Assembly (NCBI GenBank): GCA_009363875.1
Contig: CM018698.1
Location: 58,995,067 to 59,059,066, forward strand
Length of the DNA: 64,000 nucleotides
Source of the DNA: Mikania micrantha
Taxonomy: Eukaryota; Streptophyta; Magnoliopsida; Asterales; Asteraceae
Direction: 5' to 3'
Made by a program: the position numbers and the translations under genes. Below are positions 22,761-34,813 of the stretch, one piece after another (position 1 is the stretch's first letter; the number at the start of each line of letters is the position of its first letter). Below the pieces are notes generated by a model that made no database searches, was not told the DNA's origin, and saw nothing but the letters and a program-made list of their open reading frames with translations.

Positions 22761-23249
22761 CCAATATGGCAATATCTACTATAAATGTAATGGATTTCAC
22801 ATTAGTTTTCAATATATTCCAAGTCGCATGTAAAACTTGCTTTAGAGCATTAAAAAGCAAAATAATCTTAATATGTTTATGCAATTATAATACCTAGTAT
22901 TTACAACTACTTTATGTCACACTTGCATTTCATTTTGGTTATGGTTATTTGGATATTTTATTCCTCTCTCTCGTTACACACACACACACACATATATATA
23001 TATAGATGGAGAGAAAGAGGGTGTCTCTGTAATTTTTAATTACACCTAATTTTATAGAACATAGTGGTAAACTTATACAAGCTTAAATTAACACAATGTT
23101 TTCTTGCACGATTTAAACTTAGTAAGTGAACATGCATCTTCTATAGAAACATAGTATATTCTATAATTTACAATATATGGATGGATGGATGGATGGGCGG
23201 GTGAGCGACCGGCTGGACGTACGGATAGACGGACAGTTCCGGCCGAACG
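22761..23249. other. Intergenic sequence with microsatellite and tetranucleotide run
   Basis: No gene. A (CA)n(TA)n run lies at about 22977-23004. A GGAT run at about 23178-23197 passes into a GC-rich stretch of GGC/GAC words to 23250 (CGGATAGACGGACAG). Confidence 0.5.
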
Positions 23250-23690
23250 GATGTTACTATTATGAAAGTAACAAAACTCTAGAATTGCTAATATATATAG
23301 ATATATATTAAATTTTGTTCATAATTAAATTTCATAGTTTTGCAGCGGAAATATCATTTCATAAATTTCATAATTTTACGCATCAGACATCATTGTTTTA
23401 TAATTCTTCAAGATTTTGTATAAATTTTCATACATACAGATATGAAAAATCTTAATTTTATATCACACTAAAACAAGATGTTTACATCATAGTAATTGCA
23501 CAAAAGTTTCATAATATTCTTTGTACATGGCCTGGAAGTATTACTCCATCCGGCTCCATGGTCACTATGCAAGATCATGCCTAAGGTATTATAGACCTTA
23601 AATCCCAGATATTGGTTTCTTGAAAACATTACTCATGATTACCTGCTTGATATAAATGTTGGCGTGTCCTCCTCACCCACTTGAATGAGC
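23250..23690 (-). repeat. Gypsy LTR fragment related to 12442-13494
   Basis: Shares the order TTTCATA...ACATACAGATATGAAAA...ACATGGCCTGGAAGTATTACTCC...TCATGG with the earlier LTR-like segment. Ends are not defined. Confidence 0.45.
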
Positions 23691-24085
23691 TTGTTCAACA
23701 ATGTGTGCTCCTTATTACGAAAGGGCGGGTGACCTTTTGTAAAGGACAACTACCAAGATCATAAATCTTATAATTAAATACAGGCAACAACGAGCGCGGG
23801 TTGACCCGGGGCTTACCTTTCATTACTTCTTTCATGACGAGAGAACTGCGTCCGCATCAGTCGAAGTGGTGGAAGGCCCCCTGAGTAAAAGGGAGAGCTT
23901 TTGCGCCTCTCTCCAAGAGATACGATTTGGTATTTGAATCGGCTGAAGGAGAGGGAGAGTTCGAAGCTACCAGTAGGTCAATATCCGGGGGTTGCTTTCC
24001 CTTAGTAATAGTCCTTCTTTGAAATACGAGGCCCAGAACTCTATACGGGGCAATGAGAGTAGCTGCTTCTATTTATACTTGCCCA
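23691..24085. other. Possible organellar (mitochondrial) DNA insert
   Basis: Composition changes abruptly from AT-rich to balanced. Words such as GAAAGGGCGGGTGACC and AAAGGGAGAGCTTTTGCGCC look like plant mitochondrial intergenic DNA. No ORF. Judged on composition and style only; an LTR interior is the alternative. Confidence 0.3.
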
Positions 24086-24221
24086 TCAGGAGAAGCTTAT
24101 GAATGCATAATCACAAAAACATGAAGTTTGCACAAACAATTATCACATAACCTTCGTACTTTCACATATACTTTTCTTTTGTATAAACCAACCCATATGT
24201 ATACACACACATATATATATA

Positions 24222-24690
24222 CTAGGTTAGTAACCCATGTATTACACAGATTAAATAAAGAAATATAACGAATAATTATTAATGAAAATTTAGAAAATAT
24301 AAAAGATGATTTTTAATATGATTACACTTTCATATGATTTAATATTTTAAGTATAAAAATAACAATATTATTATTGTAAACACTAATGTTTTTTTATAGT
24401 TTGTTTTTCTTTAAATATTGTGTTTCAGTTAATTGTTTTCGAAAATTTTATAATTTATAAAAAAAGATTAAAAAATGCGTTTTTAATATTAATATATTTT
24501 AATGTATTAAAAATAATTTTTTTATTTTAAAATGTATAAAAAATATATTTAATATTTAATATTATTATTTAATATTTGATGTATTTAATAAGAGAGAGAA
24601 GCGGGAAATGAAGCTTAATATAATCTAAAAACATGACATGTGGCATAAAAACATTTATTTATTAGTATAGGTAGAGTAGATAGGTAGATT
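24222..24690. mobile_element. AT-rich dispersed element, copy 1
   Basis: Starts near TATACTAGGTTAGTAACCC and ends near TTAGTATAGGTAG. Absent from the paralogous point at about 34512, where the flanks (CTTTTGTATAA before, TTTAAATGAATTCTTCATTAA after) are continuous, so it is an insertion. A truncated relative is 26512-26940. Class not determined. Confidence 0.55.
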
Positions 24691-24908
24691 TTTTTTTTAT
24701 TATTTTATTTAAGTGGAAGTTTTAAGTGTGCATTTTCATATAAACTTTAAATGAATTCTTCATTAATATGGTATTTTATAAACCTTAAAATCATTTTATA
24801 AAACCTCGCTGAGTTTAAATATATATCCATGATCGGAATAAAAATAAAGTTATTTTTAAAACTTAAAAATAAAGTTTTAAGTGTGCATTTTCTGCTCAAC
24901 AACTTCAG

Positions 24909-26511
24909 ATGACTGAAGGTAAGCTTGATCTTCCCGACGATCTAATCTCCTCCAAACTGGCTGATACTCACTGGACTCCTAAAGGTACAATTCAATCGCC
25001 TGTTTTGCATTTCTAGATTTTCGTTGATTGTTTATCAGTTAATCTATGGTTCTTTTTGGTTAGGGTTTACTGATCTGCAATACGCCTAGTGTTTAAAACT
25101 TTAAATTTGTTTCCGTGTGCGTGTGCTTACTTTTTGTTGACTGTAGGTCATAAGTTGCATTGCTTTGTGATAAAAATTAATTCATTTCATTAGTTTTTGA
25201 CTAGTGAGAATGTGTTTTATGAATCTGTTTTGTTTAGTTGCATGATCAATTGAGCAATCTTTTTTTTGTACGACTTGGTACACGACCCAAGACGGGATTT
25301 CAACCGTCCCCTCGGATTTGACACTCTGGTACGTCCGAGCCCAGCCCAGGAGGAACCACAACCGGGTAAACCTCCTGACCTTGTCTCAGCAAATATGCTT
25401 TGGCCCGGATCCGAACCCAAGACTTCTCATAGAGAAGTCAAGGGGTACCATTAGGCTAGAAGCCCTTTGGTATCAATTGAGCAATCTATATTCATGGGAC
25501 ACGGTTTATTTACAGCACTAGAGGTTTACCTCAAGAAGTTTAGCTACATTGGTAGGAAAGTGATTAATTCCTGTTTTATGTGATTTGATAGTGCTATTTT
25601 GGATCTAGGTATTTGATCTTAACTTTAGTTATATGTTGATATTAAGTAGTTTTGTAGGATTTGATCATAATTTGTCATGGGCTGGATCCTTGGCTGCATT
25701 ATGCTTCGCCATAGGACCCTGCTTTAGCACATGAGAAGCTTTCCTTATTTTGTTTAGTATACTTAACTTTCATGGGGATGTTCTTGTGCCGCTTTCCTAA
25801 GTTATTAGAACAAGTAAATTGAAATGATCAGTGAGTTGTCTATGGGTTAAAGGGGTCCAAAACCACATATAATAATGGAAACTTCTCTTATTTGTGTGCT
25901 ATCTTTTTGTCATTTGCTAAAATACAACAGAACCGTGGTGTTTTCTTCATGAAATTCAGTTACATTGATAGGAAATTGATTAAATTTATGCTTTATGTGA
26001 TTTAGTTTCTTAGTACTACTAAGGATCTCTTCTTCAATCTTAACTTTTTTTTTGTGTGTGTTGATTTTAGTATTCAATAATTTCATAGGGTTTAAACATC
26101 ATAACTCTTAATGGGCTAGTTCTTTAGTTGCATATGCATTAATGCTTGTGATAGTAGCTTGTTGTAGTACTTGAGAAGGTTTTCTTTTTCTCTTTAACAT
26201 ATTCAATTTGACTGAGGCATATTAGTGCAGCATTCTAAGTTATTAGGACATTTAAATTGAAATGATTAGCATTTAAATGTAAATTAAAAGGATCCATAAG
26301 ATCTGTAACCATCTTTCATAATGGAAGTTTCCCTTCTCTAAGGGCCATTTTTTTCCATTTAGCCAATACATATGAGACTTTGCATAATTTTTTCTATATT
26401 TGTTTTACTGGAGTTACAAAATGACCATTAATATAACCATCGTTTTCCCCTTCTAAGATGTAATGGTTTAATGACAGTGGATGCTTCTGGAGGGAATGAT
26501 GAGGATAAGAT
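24909..26511 (+). pseudogene. Truncated EXA1 5' duplicate (exon 1, intron 1, start of exon 2)
   Basis: Exon 1 at 24909-24984 encodes the same 25 residues as the intact gene with Val17 changed to Leu. Intron 1 matches throughout except for a SINE at 25261-25471. Exon 2 starts at 26478 with its acceptor intact but homology ends at GATAAGAT (26511), where an AT-rich element begins. Upstream, AAGTGTGC jumps directly to ATTTTCTGCTC, so the promoter and most of the 5' leader present at 39945-40286 are missing. Not expected to make a protein. Confidence 0.9.
25261..25471 (-). mobile_element. tRNA-derived SINE (family A) with 16-bp target duplication
   Basis: Flanked by ATCAATTGAGCAATCT at 25245-25260 and 25472-25487. 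On the minus strand it starts with a box-A-like TAGCCTAATGGTA and a box-B-like GGTTCGGATCC and ends in a run of A. The paralogous intron of the intact EXA1-like gene (about 40645-40662) is empty. Relatives: 49616-49838, 47625-47767, 50769-51117. Confidence 0.9.
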
Positions 26512-26940
26512 AACTTTGTAATATAAATATATAATATGATTACATTTCTTATAATTTAATACTTATGTTATTTTTTAAACACTATTTTTATTATAATTTG
26601 ATTTTTTAAAAGAATGTGTTTTTGAATATTAATATATTTTAATTCATAAAAATGTATTTTTTAAATATAAAAATGTAAAAAAACTATATCTAATATTTAA
26701 TATAATATGCATTTAATAAGAGAGACAAACGAGAAATCAAAGTTGAGATGTTATAAGAGCATATATGTGTTTTTGAAGCCTTTATTTATTAGAATTATAA
26801 TACATGTATGCAAAGCTTGTTTCGATATATTTTTTTTCATGTTTTTAATAATAACAATACCTATTAATTTTGATATACAAGATAGGTATCGATACATGTA
26901 TTAATTTTTTATATATTATTTACTATTCCGTATCATATCT
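26512..26940. mobile_element. AT-rich dispersed element, copy 2 (truncated)
   Basis: Parallels 24290-24670 (ATATGATTACA..., TTAATATTTAATAT..., TTTAATAAGAGAGA) but lacks the left end; its left junction is where the EXA1 duplicate is cut. Confidence 0.55.
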
Positions 26941-26948
26941 TATTATTT

Positions 26949-27466
26949 AGAGTAGCTTACCGATATGGTTCCTGTGGTTTGATAGTATTTCATTTTCAGC
27001 CTATAGGTCTAAATTACCTATATGTGTTATCAATGTTTAAAATTTGGGGCCATATAAGTAATTTATGAAACATATAAACAAAAATAAAATACTAGTAAAC
27101 CACGTTAACTATCTAGATAATTTACTTTGAGTTTTTTCCCAAAAGGGCGTTGGTGGAAAAATTATTTACTAAAATATGTGATTTGAAAAATATTCACCAA
27201 AATGGATGTTTTTCATCTTATTTCTTTATTTTTAACTAGTTTATTTTATTTTTTTGATTCAATCAAAACAAAAAAAACGAAAGAGACTAAAGTGAATTGA
27301 TTAAAAAAAATAGGAAATGGTAATATGATATAATAATTTATTTAAAAATAAAGACATAAGTGAAAAACACCCATCTTGATAAATATTTTTCAAATCGTCC
27401 ATTTTTATAAATAATTTTTCTATCAATACCGTTTTGGAAAAAAACTCAATTTACTTTGTTATTTAT
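26949..27466. mobile_element. MITE related to 22003-22278, itself hit by a second MITE
   Basis: AGAGTAGCTTACC...TGTGGTTTGATAGTATTTCA at the left is inverted at the right (AATACTAGTAAACCAC...AATTTACTTT). The right terminus is split by the MITE at 27129-27447. Confidence 0.6.
27129..27447. mobile_element. Foldback MITE nested in another MITE
   Basis: 319 bp, GAGTTTTTTCCCAAAA at one end and its inverse TTTTGGAAAAAAACTC at the other, with about 90 bp of imperfect inverted repeat on each side. Flanked by AATTTACTTT at 27119-27128 and 27448-27457 (9-10 base duplication, Mutator-like). Confidence 0.8.
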
Positions 27467-27598
27467 GTTGTGAAGCGTGAAAAAAAAGAGTAAAAGGGTT
27501 GGCAAGAGGCGCTAAAATTTGGTATTCCGAGGTGTTCATCATCATCAAACGCCATCTGCTATAACTTGACTTTGAATTTTGCTTCATAGCAAATAAAC

Positions 27599-30500
27599 AT
27601 GAATGATGCTACCAAAACCAACCACTCGGGGTTAATACTTCACAATGCGTTGATCGTCACCATGGATGATGAACTTCGCGTATTTCGTAATGGCGGAATT
27701 TTTGTTGAAAACGATACAATCATAGCGATCGGTCAATCCTTGGATATAGTTCGTGATTATTCTTCAAATTCACATGAAATCATCGATCTCCATGGCCAAT
27801 TTCTACTTCCTGGTATTGTTCTTCAACATACGTTGACGTTTTCTTTTACTTCAGATTCTAACGAAGACTTGATATAAGATTAATGAGTGTTCTGGTCTTC
27901 CTTTAGATTTCTGTGTGTTTATGTGATAAGTGATACATAAGTATTGATAGGGTTAACTATTGAATTCAGAGGTTTGATTTGACTTTTTGTTTTTTAGGTT
28001 TGATTAATACGCATGTTCATACGTCTCAACAACTAGCTAGAGGGATTGCTGATGATGTCGATTTGCTTACGTGGTTGCACCATCGCATTTGGCCGTATGA
28101 ATCAAATATGACTGAAGATGATTCATACATCTCAACTTTGCTTTGTGGAATCGAACTCATTCACTCTGGTGTAAGTTCCGTTGGTTCCATATTCCAATCA
28201 TCGGATGAGTTGTTATTATTATTATTTTTTCAACTTCAAAGCTAGTATGCATTAATCTTTTGATACACAGTTGAAACTGGATTAAATCATACAAGAAGCA
28301 CAGTAAACTGGATTACTGGAATAATGGTTTTCACAAACTGAATTGATTTTATAAAGTGTGATACTCTCTGAGGTTATGGTCTTGAAAGCCGAGGCGTGAA
28401 GCATGAGCCTATCATGAAAACGAGGCGTTGCTATATGTACAACCAAGAATTGCATCTGTCTTGCCTCTTTTACCTACCGGCCTTTTTTCTATCATGTCAA
28501 CCATTGATGATCTTTTCCTCTTTATTTTTTTTATATTGACCATATGCTGCCTCAAGGCCCTTAAGCATTTTCCTGATCACCTCTTAGCTCCTCAAAAGAA
28601 CTATTTTTATAACCAATAAACTTGATGAAAATTTAACCAAATTTGAATATGAAAGCACTAGAGTTAACATTTTACAGTTTTGAGTTTTGTGGTTAGGATT
28701 AATGTTAGTGGATTTACATCAGAATGGTAAATTTTACCTTTTAAAGGATGGAAACCAGCCGGATACCGGGTTATGCTTTGAAAAAAACATTATGTCCAAT
28801 TTTTGTCCAATGACTGATAGGATCTTGCTAAAAGTTGAAACTAAAATAGATGTATGATTAGGTAATTTAACTTTAAAATTAATGGTGATTGATGAATCAA
28901 ATTGTTTGTTAAGCCGGAGAATACCTTTTTGAAACTTGGGTTCTAATTGATTATATATCAGGTCACATGCTTTGCAGAAGCAGGAGGACAACATGTAACA
29001 GGAATGGCAAAGGCGGTAGAGTTACTAGGTTTGCGTGCATGTTTAACACAGTCAATCATGGATTCTGGTGATGGGTTACCATCTTCATGGAGGGTTAGGA
29101 CTACAGATGAATGTATTCAGGTAGATTTCCAACTCTGCAAGCTTGAAATAGATTTGACTAGTTAACTTTTTCAGGTCGTTCACTTGTTTGTAATCTGTTC
29201 GTGCTATACTATGTTGATAGACTTTGATTTGGTGTTATACTCTAAATTTAAATGCGTTTCTCTTTTTTTTTTTTCAGTACTTCTCATAATCTCATCGTTG
29301 AGTTTCATGAATTATGATCCTGTGTTCTTATGCATTTTGTGAGAAATTAATGTTCTATTTTAAGATCACAGTCCCAAAAGGAATTGCACAATAAGCACCA
29401 TAATACTGCTGATGGACGCATCAGAATATGGCTTGGGATTAGACAGATTATGAATTCAACTGATCGGTTACTTCTTCAAACAAGAGATACATCAAAAGAA
29501 CTACAAACTGGAATTCACATGGTCTCTCTCCCCCCCTCTCCCTTCCGAAAGAAGCTATTATTTTTATTGCCTAATTGTTTTAAACTCTAGCATGTTGCAG
29601 AGATACCTTTCGAAAATCATTTTGTGATGCAAACTCAGGAAGTTGACCATGGAACAGTTACATACCTTGAGAAAATTGGGTTTTTGACAAGCAATTTGCT
29701 TGCAGCTCACTCAGTTTGGGTAAATGAAAGTGAGGTAATTTCTTAAAATTAATGCTGCATACTTTTCCCTAGTACTGACTGACTTACAAGTTAGTGAAAT
29801 TTTAAATTTTTAGTGTAAATGATTGATTTTTGATTATATTTTTTTAGATTGGATTTCTTTCTAATCATGGCGTTAAGGTGTCCCATTGCCCTGCTGCCGC
29901 CATGCGCATGCTTGGATTTGCACCAATTAAGGAAATGATTAATGCCAATGTCTGTGTTTCCTTGGGGACAGATGGTGCACCTTCAAATAACCGGATGAGC
30001 ATTGGTTTGTTCTTTACCTTGAAACCCCATGTATCTCACTGTTTATTATCTGTTATATTGCAGCCTATCTTCTGTTGTTTCAGTTGATGAACACACCATG
30101 AATTTTTTATAATTGGACCAAAATAAAAGCATTTATGGCCTTTATAAAGTGTCTCTCATGAGTAATCATAAACTTTTGTTTCAAATCTTGTAATTTGAGC
30201 TATTTAATCAAGTGATTGGGATTTTTTTTGTTAAATGCTCTACAGTTGATGAGATGTATCTAGCTTCTTTGATCAACAAAGGGCGGGAAGTTTATTCAAA
30301 AGGTACAACTGACCCTACAGCACTCCCTGCTGAATCCATTCTGAAAATGGCGACTGTAAATGGTGCAAAAGCAGTACTTTGGGAGAATGACATAGGATCT
30401 CTGGAAGTTGGAAAAAAGGTTTCTTTCTTTTTGTTCCTACCATACACTTGTGTAACAGATGCTGCTTTTATTAGTTGCATCTATCTTGACACACTATGCA

Positions 30501-33252
30501 TGATTCTAATCTTGTTATTATGCATAATTCTGCAGGCTGATATGATTGTAATCAATCCTTCCTCATGGTCTATGATTCCAATACATGACTGGTATGGATT
30601 CCGTTTATATCCAAACACTCCTAAATAGGGATTTTCGCGATGCGGTTCGGTCGGTTTTGCAAAAATTTCTGAACCAAACCACTAACTGCAGAGAACAATA
30701 GAAAACAGATAATATACAAACAAACAAACATACCTAGTGAAATCACACTTATAAGTAGGGTCTGAGGGGAGAGATGAAAACAAACATTACCCCTATCCCC
30801 AGAAGGGTAGAGAGGCTGCTTCAGAAAACGGATAATATAATAATACAAAATACCACATTCCATTTTAAATCCAAATTTCAAAAGTTGAAAACCATAATAC
30901 AAAAATTCACCATTATCAAAATAACAAAGCTAGTTTTAAAAGAGTGATAACATGTTAGATAAAGTCTTGATTAGTTACAATGATTTATAACAAACTTTAA
31001 AGTCATGTTATTTTGAATGCTTATGGTCTTCATACCTTTCAAACTTCGTTTTATGCTTGTGTTGTCATTCAATGTGCTCCGTATAAAGATTTAATATGCT
31101 AGCAAAATATAAAAAAATAACAATAAAATCTATTTTGGTAGACAAACGAAAAGGCTATTAGGTTTTTCAATAATTTTTTAAATAAAAAATACACACATAC
31201 GCACATACATATACACATATATATATACACGGTTTGTGCGGTTATACGGTTTAAAAAAAATGTAAACCGTAAACCGCATCGAACCACTCGTTTTTAATAT
31301 ACTCAAACCATAAACCGCGCCATTAACTTTTAAAACCGACCAATTGTCTTCGGTTCAGTCCTGTTTAAACGGTTCCGTCGGTTTATGGACACCCCTACTC
31401 CCAAAGCCTTTTAAGTTCAAACTTTGAATTTCTAAATGGTAACAAGCCCTAATCACATGAACCCCCAAAAATCGGCTCATAATTTATATTTATTGTGAAC
31501 CATCATTTTTGGCCCAAGACAACCCATTTTTGCTAAACCGTCGTCAAAACTCACAAAAAAGCAATGTCGATTTTTTTACGTGGCGTTGAGTCTTTTTCCA
31601 TGTTATTACCACCTTTAAGGGATGGTGCTATAGCAAGTGTGTGTCCCTTTAGCAATAGGTTTCATGCTATAATCTATATGCCATTGGTCTTTTACATTTA
31701 ACACCCTTGAAAGTCGTCTTAGCACAAATTGCGTTTTTACTTGATCCTGTTGGTTGGTATGATATTAATTTTTTCTTGTAAGTTTTTTAGTAACGATTTT
31801 CATTATTATCAATAAAAAGTTGTAGATTACTTTAAATCTGAATATTTGAAAGTTTGAAGTTTTTTTCTTAGGCAAAATAATTAAATTTTTCACTGAAAAT
31901 AGAGCTATGTCATGCAGCACAATGGGCCTCACGCAAAATGTAACGGACTTTCACCAAAATTGTCATTGTATCATGAAGCATTGTTTTTCTCTTACTTAAA
32001 TACCGACTTATATCCAGTTTTTTACCATAGGATGTCAAATATTATTTATGACTGCATAATTGCTGAAGTGGCAACAGTATTTATCAGGTCAGCCACCATG
32101 TGTATGGTTTTTGCTGATGTGGCAGCTTATGTGGCCGTGATTCCACCAGTTGTATAGGGCACTGCTTACATCAAAATGTAGAAGTATTAGTTTATTACCT
32201 ATTATGATGATGACAATTTAGTGAAAGTAAATAGACCCTAAACTTATGATCCAGCTAAACTTTACTCTTATCATCTTATAACCAACATCCAACATGCAGA
32301 CCCAGGTTCCTTCTACTTTCTGATAAATAGGTCTCCTTATCTGATAGTCACTTTACACTTACAGCATCTCCAGCTTTGTGTACTGCTTGCGAACTGAAAA
32401 CATAGTCTCTGTCATGTGTAATGGCCATTGGATCATGAAGAATCAGAAAATCGTGAATGTTGACGAGGTATTGTTATAATAATATTATATCATGCTTTCA
32501 TTATTCTAATAGGGTTAGTATCATTGTACATTTCATAAACGTTTTTAGAACTACGAGAACTCCTATCAGTAACTTATATTTTTTTTAATTGGGGCATTTA
32601 TATATTTTCTCTTTCTAATATCATTTATTACATATAAACCCATGTAAAAAAGTCAATTATATATTTTCTCTTTTTAAAAGATATTTTCCCTTCCAAATAA
32701 ACTAATCAATTACATATTTTCCCCTCCTATGAGGAAATATGTAATTAATTTTAAGGGTTGAGTAAATATGTAATAAGGGTTTTTAACAGGAGATGTAAGT
32801 AAAAACCCTTTTAAATTTTGTACTCTTTATAATGAATTGTGTGTTATGTAAAAAAAACATCAAAGCATATATTCAGATATTTTAATATTTTTTATTGTTT
32901 ACCAGCATGAAATTACCTATGTATGTTATATACATAAACTAAGTTTTTAATAACTTTTTAAATAATTTAATTAAACGTAAATAAATGTATTTTCAATCAC
33001 TTTCTTTATAAAACATAAAATAATGTGTGGTTGATAGGATTTCTTGATGAGTTGATGTTATGAAAGTATCATGAGTTTTGCAATGATTTAAACACTATTG
33101 TAACACGTGGCTATATGCCCATAGAGTATAACATTTTGTTAATGAACTCACGTGCAAAACAGGCTGAAGTTATTTCAATGGCAAAACATGCTTCTGCACA
33201 ACTTTTGAAGAGGGCTGGGATACAAATTCCGAACAGGATGAATATCGTATGA
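27599..33252 (+). CDS. Amidohydrolase, MTA/SAH deaminase-type, complete ten-exon gene
   Basis: Exons by GT-AG sites: 27599-27812, 27998-28170, 28962-29120, 29372-29521, 29591-29734, 29848-30004, 30246-30418, 30536-30591, 32365-32467, 33163-33252; total 1419 nt, 472 aa, all phases agree. The fold is the metal-dependent amidohydrolase of the TrzA/MtaD type. Visible metal-site motifs: NTHVHTSQ (HxH, exon 2), HVAEI (exon 5), AAHSVW (exon 5) and GTDGAPSNN (exon 6), all intact. Bacterial relatives deaminate 5-methylthioadenosine, S-adenosylhomocysteine or similar purines; the plant substrate is inferred from family. No signal peptide, so probably cytosolic. Start chosen because it is the first ATG after the conserved leader shared with the pseudogene copies. 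Intron 8 (1.77 kb) carries a SINE. It is the only intact member among five copies here. Confidence 0.88.
30620..31410. repeat. Intron-8 repeat with GGTTCGGT/ACCGAACC-type inverted words
   Basis: Starts near TAGGGATTTTCGCGATGCGG and ends near GGACACCCCTAC. The two sides contain opposite-strand words (CGGTTCGGTCGGTTTT versus AAAACCGACC), suggesting a degenerate TIR or foldback element that later received the SINE at 30717. Borders uncertain. Confidence 0.35.
30717..30823 (-). mobile_element. Au-like SINE, 5'-truncated, in amidohydrolase intron 8
   Basis: Minus strand reads CAGCCTCTCTACCC, GGGGATAGGGGTAA and CAGACCCTACTTATAAG, then a GTTTGTTTGTTTG tail, the Au-SINE 3' layout. Flanked by GAAAACAGATAATATA (30701-30716) and GAAAACGGATAATATA (30824-30839). 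Confidence 0.8.
32597..32814. mobile_element. Small AT-rich insertion in intron 9
   Basis: About 215 bp present here but absent from the duplicated intron (21950-21970), where the flanks run together. It contains inverted words around TACATATTTTCCCC and GGAAATATGTAAT. Probably a MITE; termini not resolved. Confidence 0.5.
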
Positions 33253-33313
33253 GCTCCAATTTGGTGTGCGTATGAACATTGAGATTAATAGCTTATGAGG
33301 TTTATAACCAAGA

Positions 33314-33598
33314 ACGCCCCATTTATGGTGCACACATATAATGTATATATGTGTGGGCCTTCAAGGAGTCAAAGTAAAATTGCACTAATTTTAGTTATTT
33401 TACTTATTTTGTGAAAATAACATTAAAAATGTTGGGATCAACTTTAAATGATAACTTTGAACCGGAGACTCCTTTGGAGCAGTATCTCTATCCCAACTGG
33501 GATAGGGATAGGGTTTGTCTATCTTTCCCCCCAAACCCTACTGAATAGTTGGAATATACTGGGTAACTTTGTTTGTTTGTTTGTTTGTTTGTTTGTTT
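33314..33598 (+). mobile_element. SINE with Au-like 3' half and 17-bp target duplication
   Basis: Flanked by GAGGTTTATAACCAAGA at 33297-33313 and 33599-33615. The 3' half (about 33460-33598) is Au-like: GGAGACTCCTTTGGAGCAG, ATCCCAACTGGGATAGGG, ACCCTACTGAATAG, then a (TTTG)n tail. The first 145 bp do not look like an Au-SINE and may be a co-mobilised or unrelated 5' part. The paralogous site at 22687-22704 is empty. It lies 62 bp past the amidohydrolase stop codon, probably in the 3' UTR. Confidence 0.88.
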
Positions 33599-33789
33599 GA
33601 GGTTTATAACCAAGACAATATCTATTTTTATAACTTTGAGATTATCCATACAACTAATTGAGTCAAGATATGTGTTTAAGGTGATATATTACGTACCTAA
33701 ATTAAAACTAAATAATGGTGAGCTTTATCAAATATGATTATATGAATAAATTTATATAATAAAAACTTAAATATTACCTGAAACTCTAA

Positions 33790-34370
33790 GGGTGAGTTTA
33801 TAAAAATTGCCAAAGAAAACCTCCCAAACTTTTTAACTATTCCAATCATTTGAATCTATCACCCCATGACCCTCCATAAGGTCTTGATAAAATACTCTGT
33901 CCTCCTTTATAAATCCTTCAAATGCTTTTGTATTTGTAACACTCAATATCAAATAAGTAGAGTTCTATTTAGTAGGTACATCCAAAATTTAAGACGGTGT
34001 GCATAAAATTGTTTCCAACAAAGCAAAGTCTTTAAATCTTTTCAATCTAGCCGATGATTGTCTAACCCATCGAACAACAGCTATAATGTGATCAACAAAA
34101 GTTCCAACTTTTTTAAGTCCATCTTGCACAACTAGATTCATTATATGATCTATACACCTAACAAGTGTCCATTTGCCTTTAAGAAGGCACTTATCACTTC
34201 ATTTCACTATTCTTCCTACTAAATACTCAATCGCAACATCATTGCTAGATGCATTATCAAGTGTAATAGTCATAAAATTTTGCAATTCCTAATCAATCAA
34301 ACAATTCTTCACTGCTCGTCTAATATCAAATTCTCGATGACTGGAAATAGAACAAAAGTTTATCACTTTT
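33790..34370 (-). pseudogene. hAT transposase remnant (RICESLEEPER-like)
   Basis: Minus strand, in pieces: REFDIRRAVKNCLID, then after a stop LQNFMTITLDNASSNDVAI, then KWTLVRCIDHIMNLVVQDGL and WVRQSSARLKRFKDFALL. LDNASSND and the cysteine/histidine block before NLVV are typical of plant hAT transposases. Several stops; no termini seen. Confidence 0.75.
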
Positions 34371-34813
34371 TTTTGCAAATAAATTTATGACAAATGGATT
34401 TTGGGTGATAAGTATTACATATCCTTCGTGCTTTCACACATAATTTTCTTTTGTATAATAATTAATAGCCAACCAATATGTATATGTATGTATGTGTGTG
34501 TGTGTGTATATATCTTTTTTATAGTTCTGTGGAATTTTTAAATGTTCATTTTCGTTTAATCTTTAAATGAATTCTTCATTAATCTAGTATTTTTTAAAAC
34601 TTAAAATCATTTTATAAAACTTAGTTTAGTTTATAATATATATATATATATATAAAGTTATTTTGATCGATCTTAAATGTAACTTAGAATAAGATTAATT
34701 AAACTTAAATTGAAGCGTCATGTATAAATCTATACCAATGAGTCCAAAAGTTTTTTTTTTGTAGTTTTAATTTTTAAAATAAATCTTTAAGACACTAAAA
34801 ACAACGTGTTTAA
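34371..34813. other. Intergenic sequence paralogous to 24100-24890
   Basis: No gene. Sequence parallels the left duplicate (CCTTCGTGCTTTCACA, TTTAAATGAATTCTTCATTAA). Holds a (TG)n run at about 34494-34507 and a (TA)n run near 34638-34655. Confidence 0.6.

Noticed and set aside
22977..23004. CA/TA run, also TA or TG runs near 34500, 34640 and 63185
   Set aside because: Ordinary microsatellites.
23170..23250. GGAT tetranucleotide run as a functional element
   Set aside because: Simple sequence slippage is enough to explain it.
25261..25471. tRNA gene suggested by box A and box B words
   Set aside because: No cloverleaf; the boxes are the head of a SINE with A tail and target duplication.
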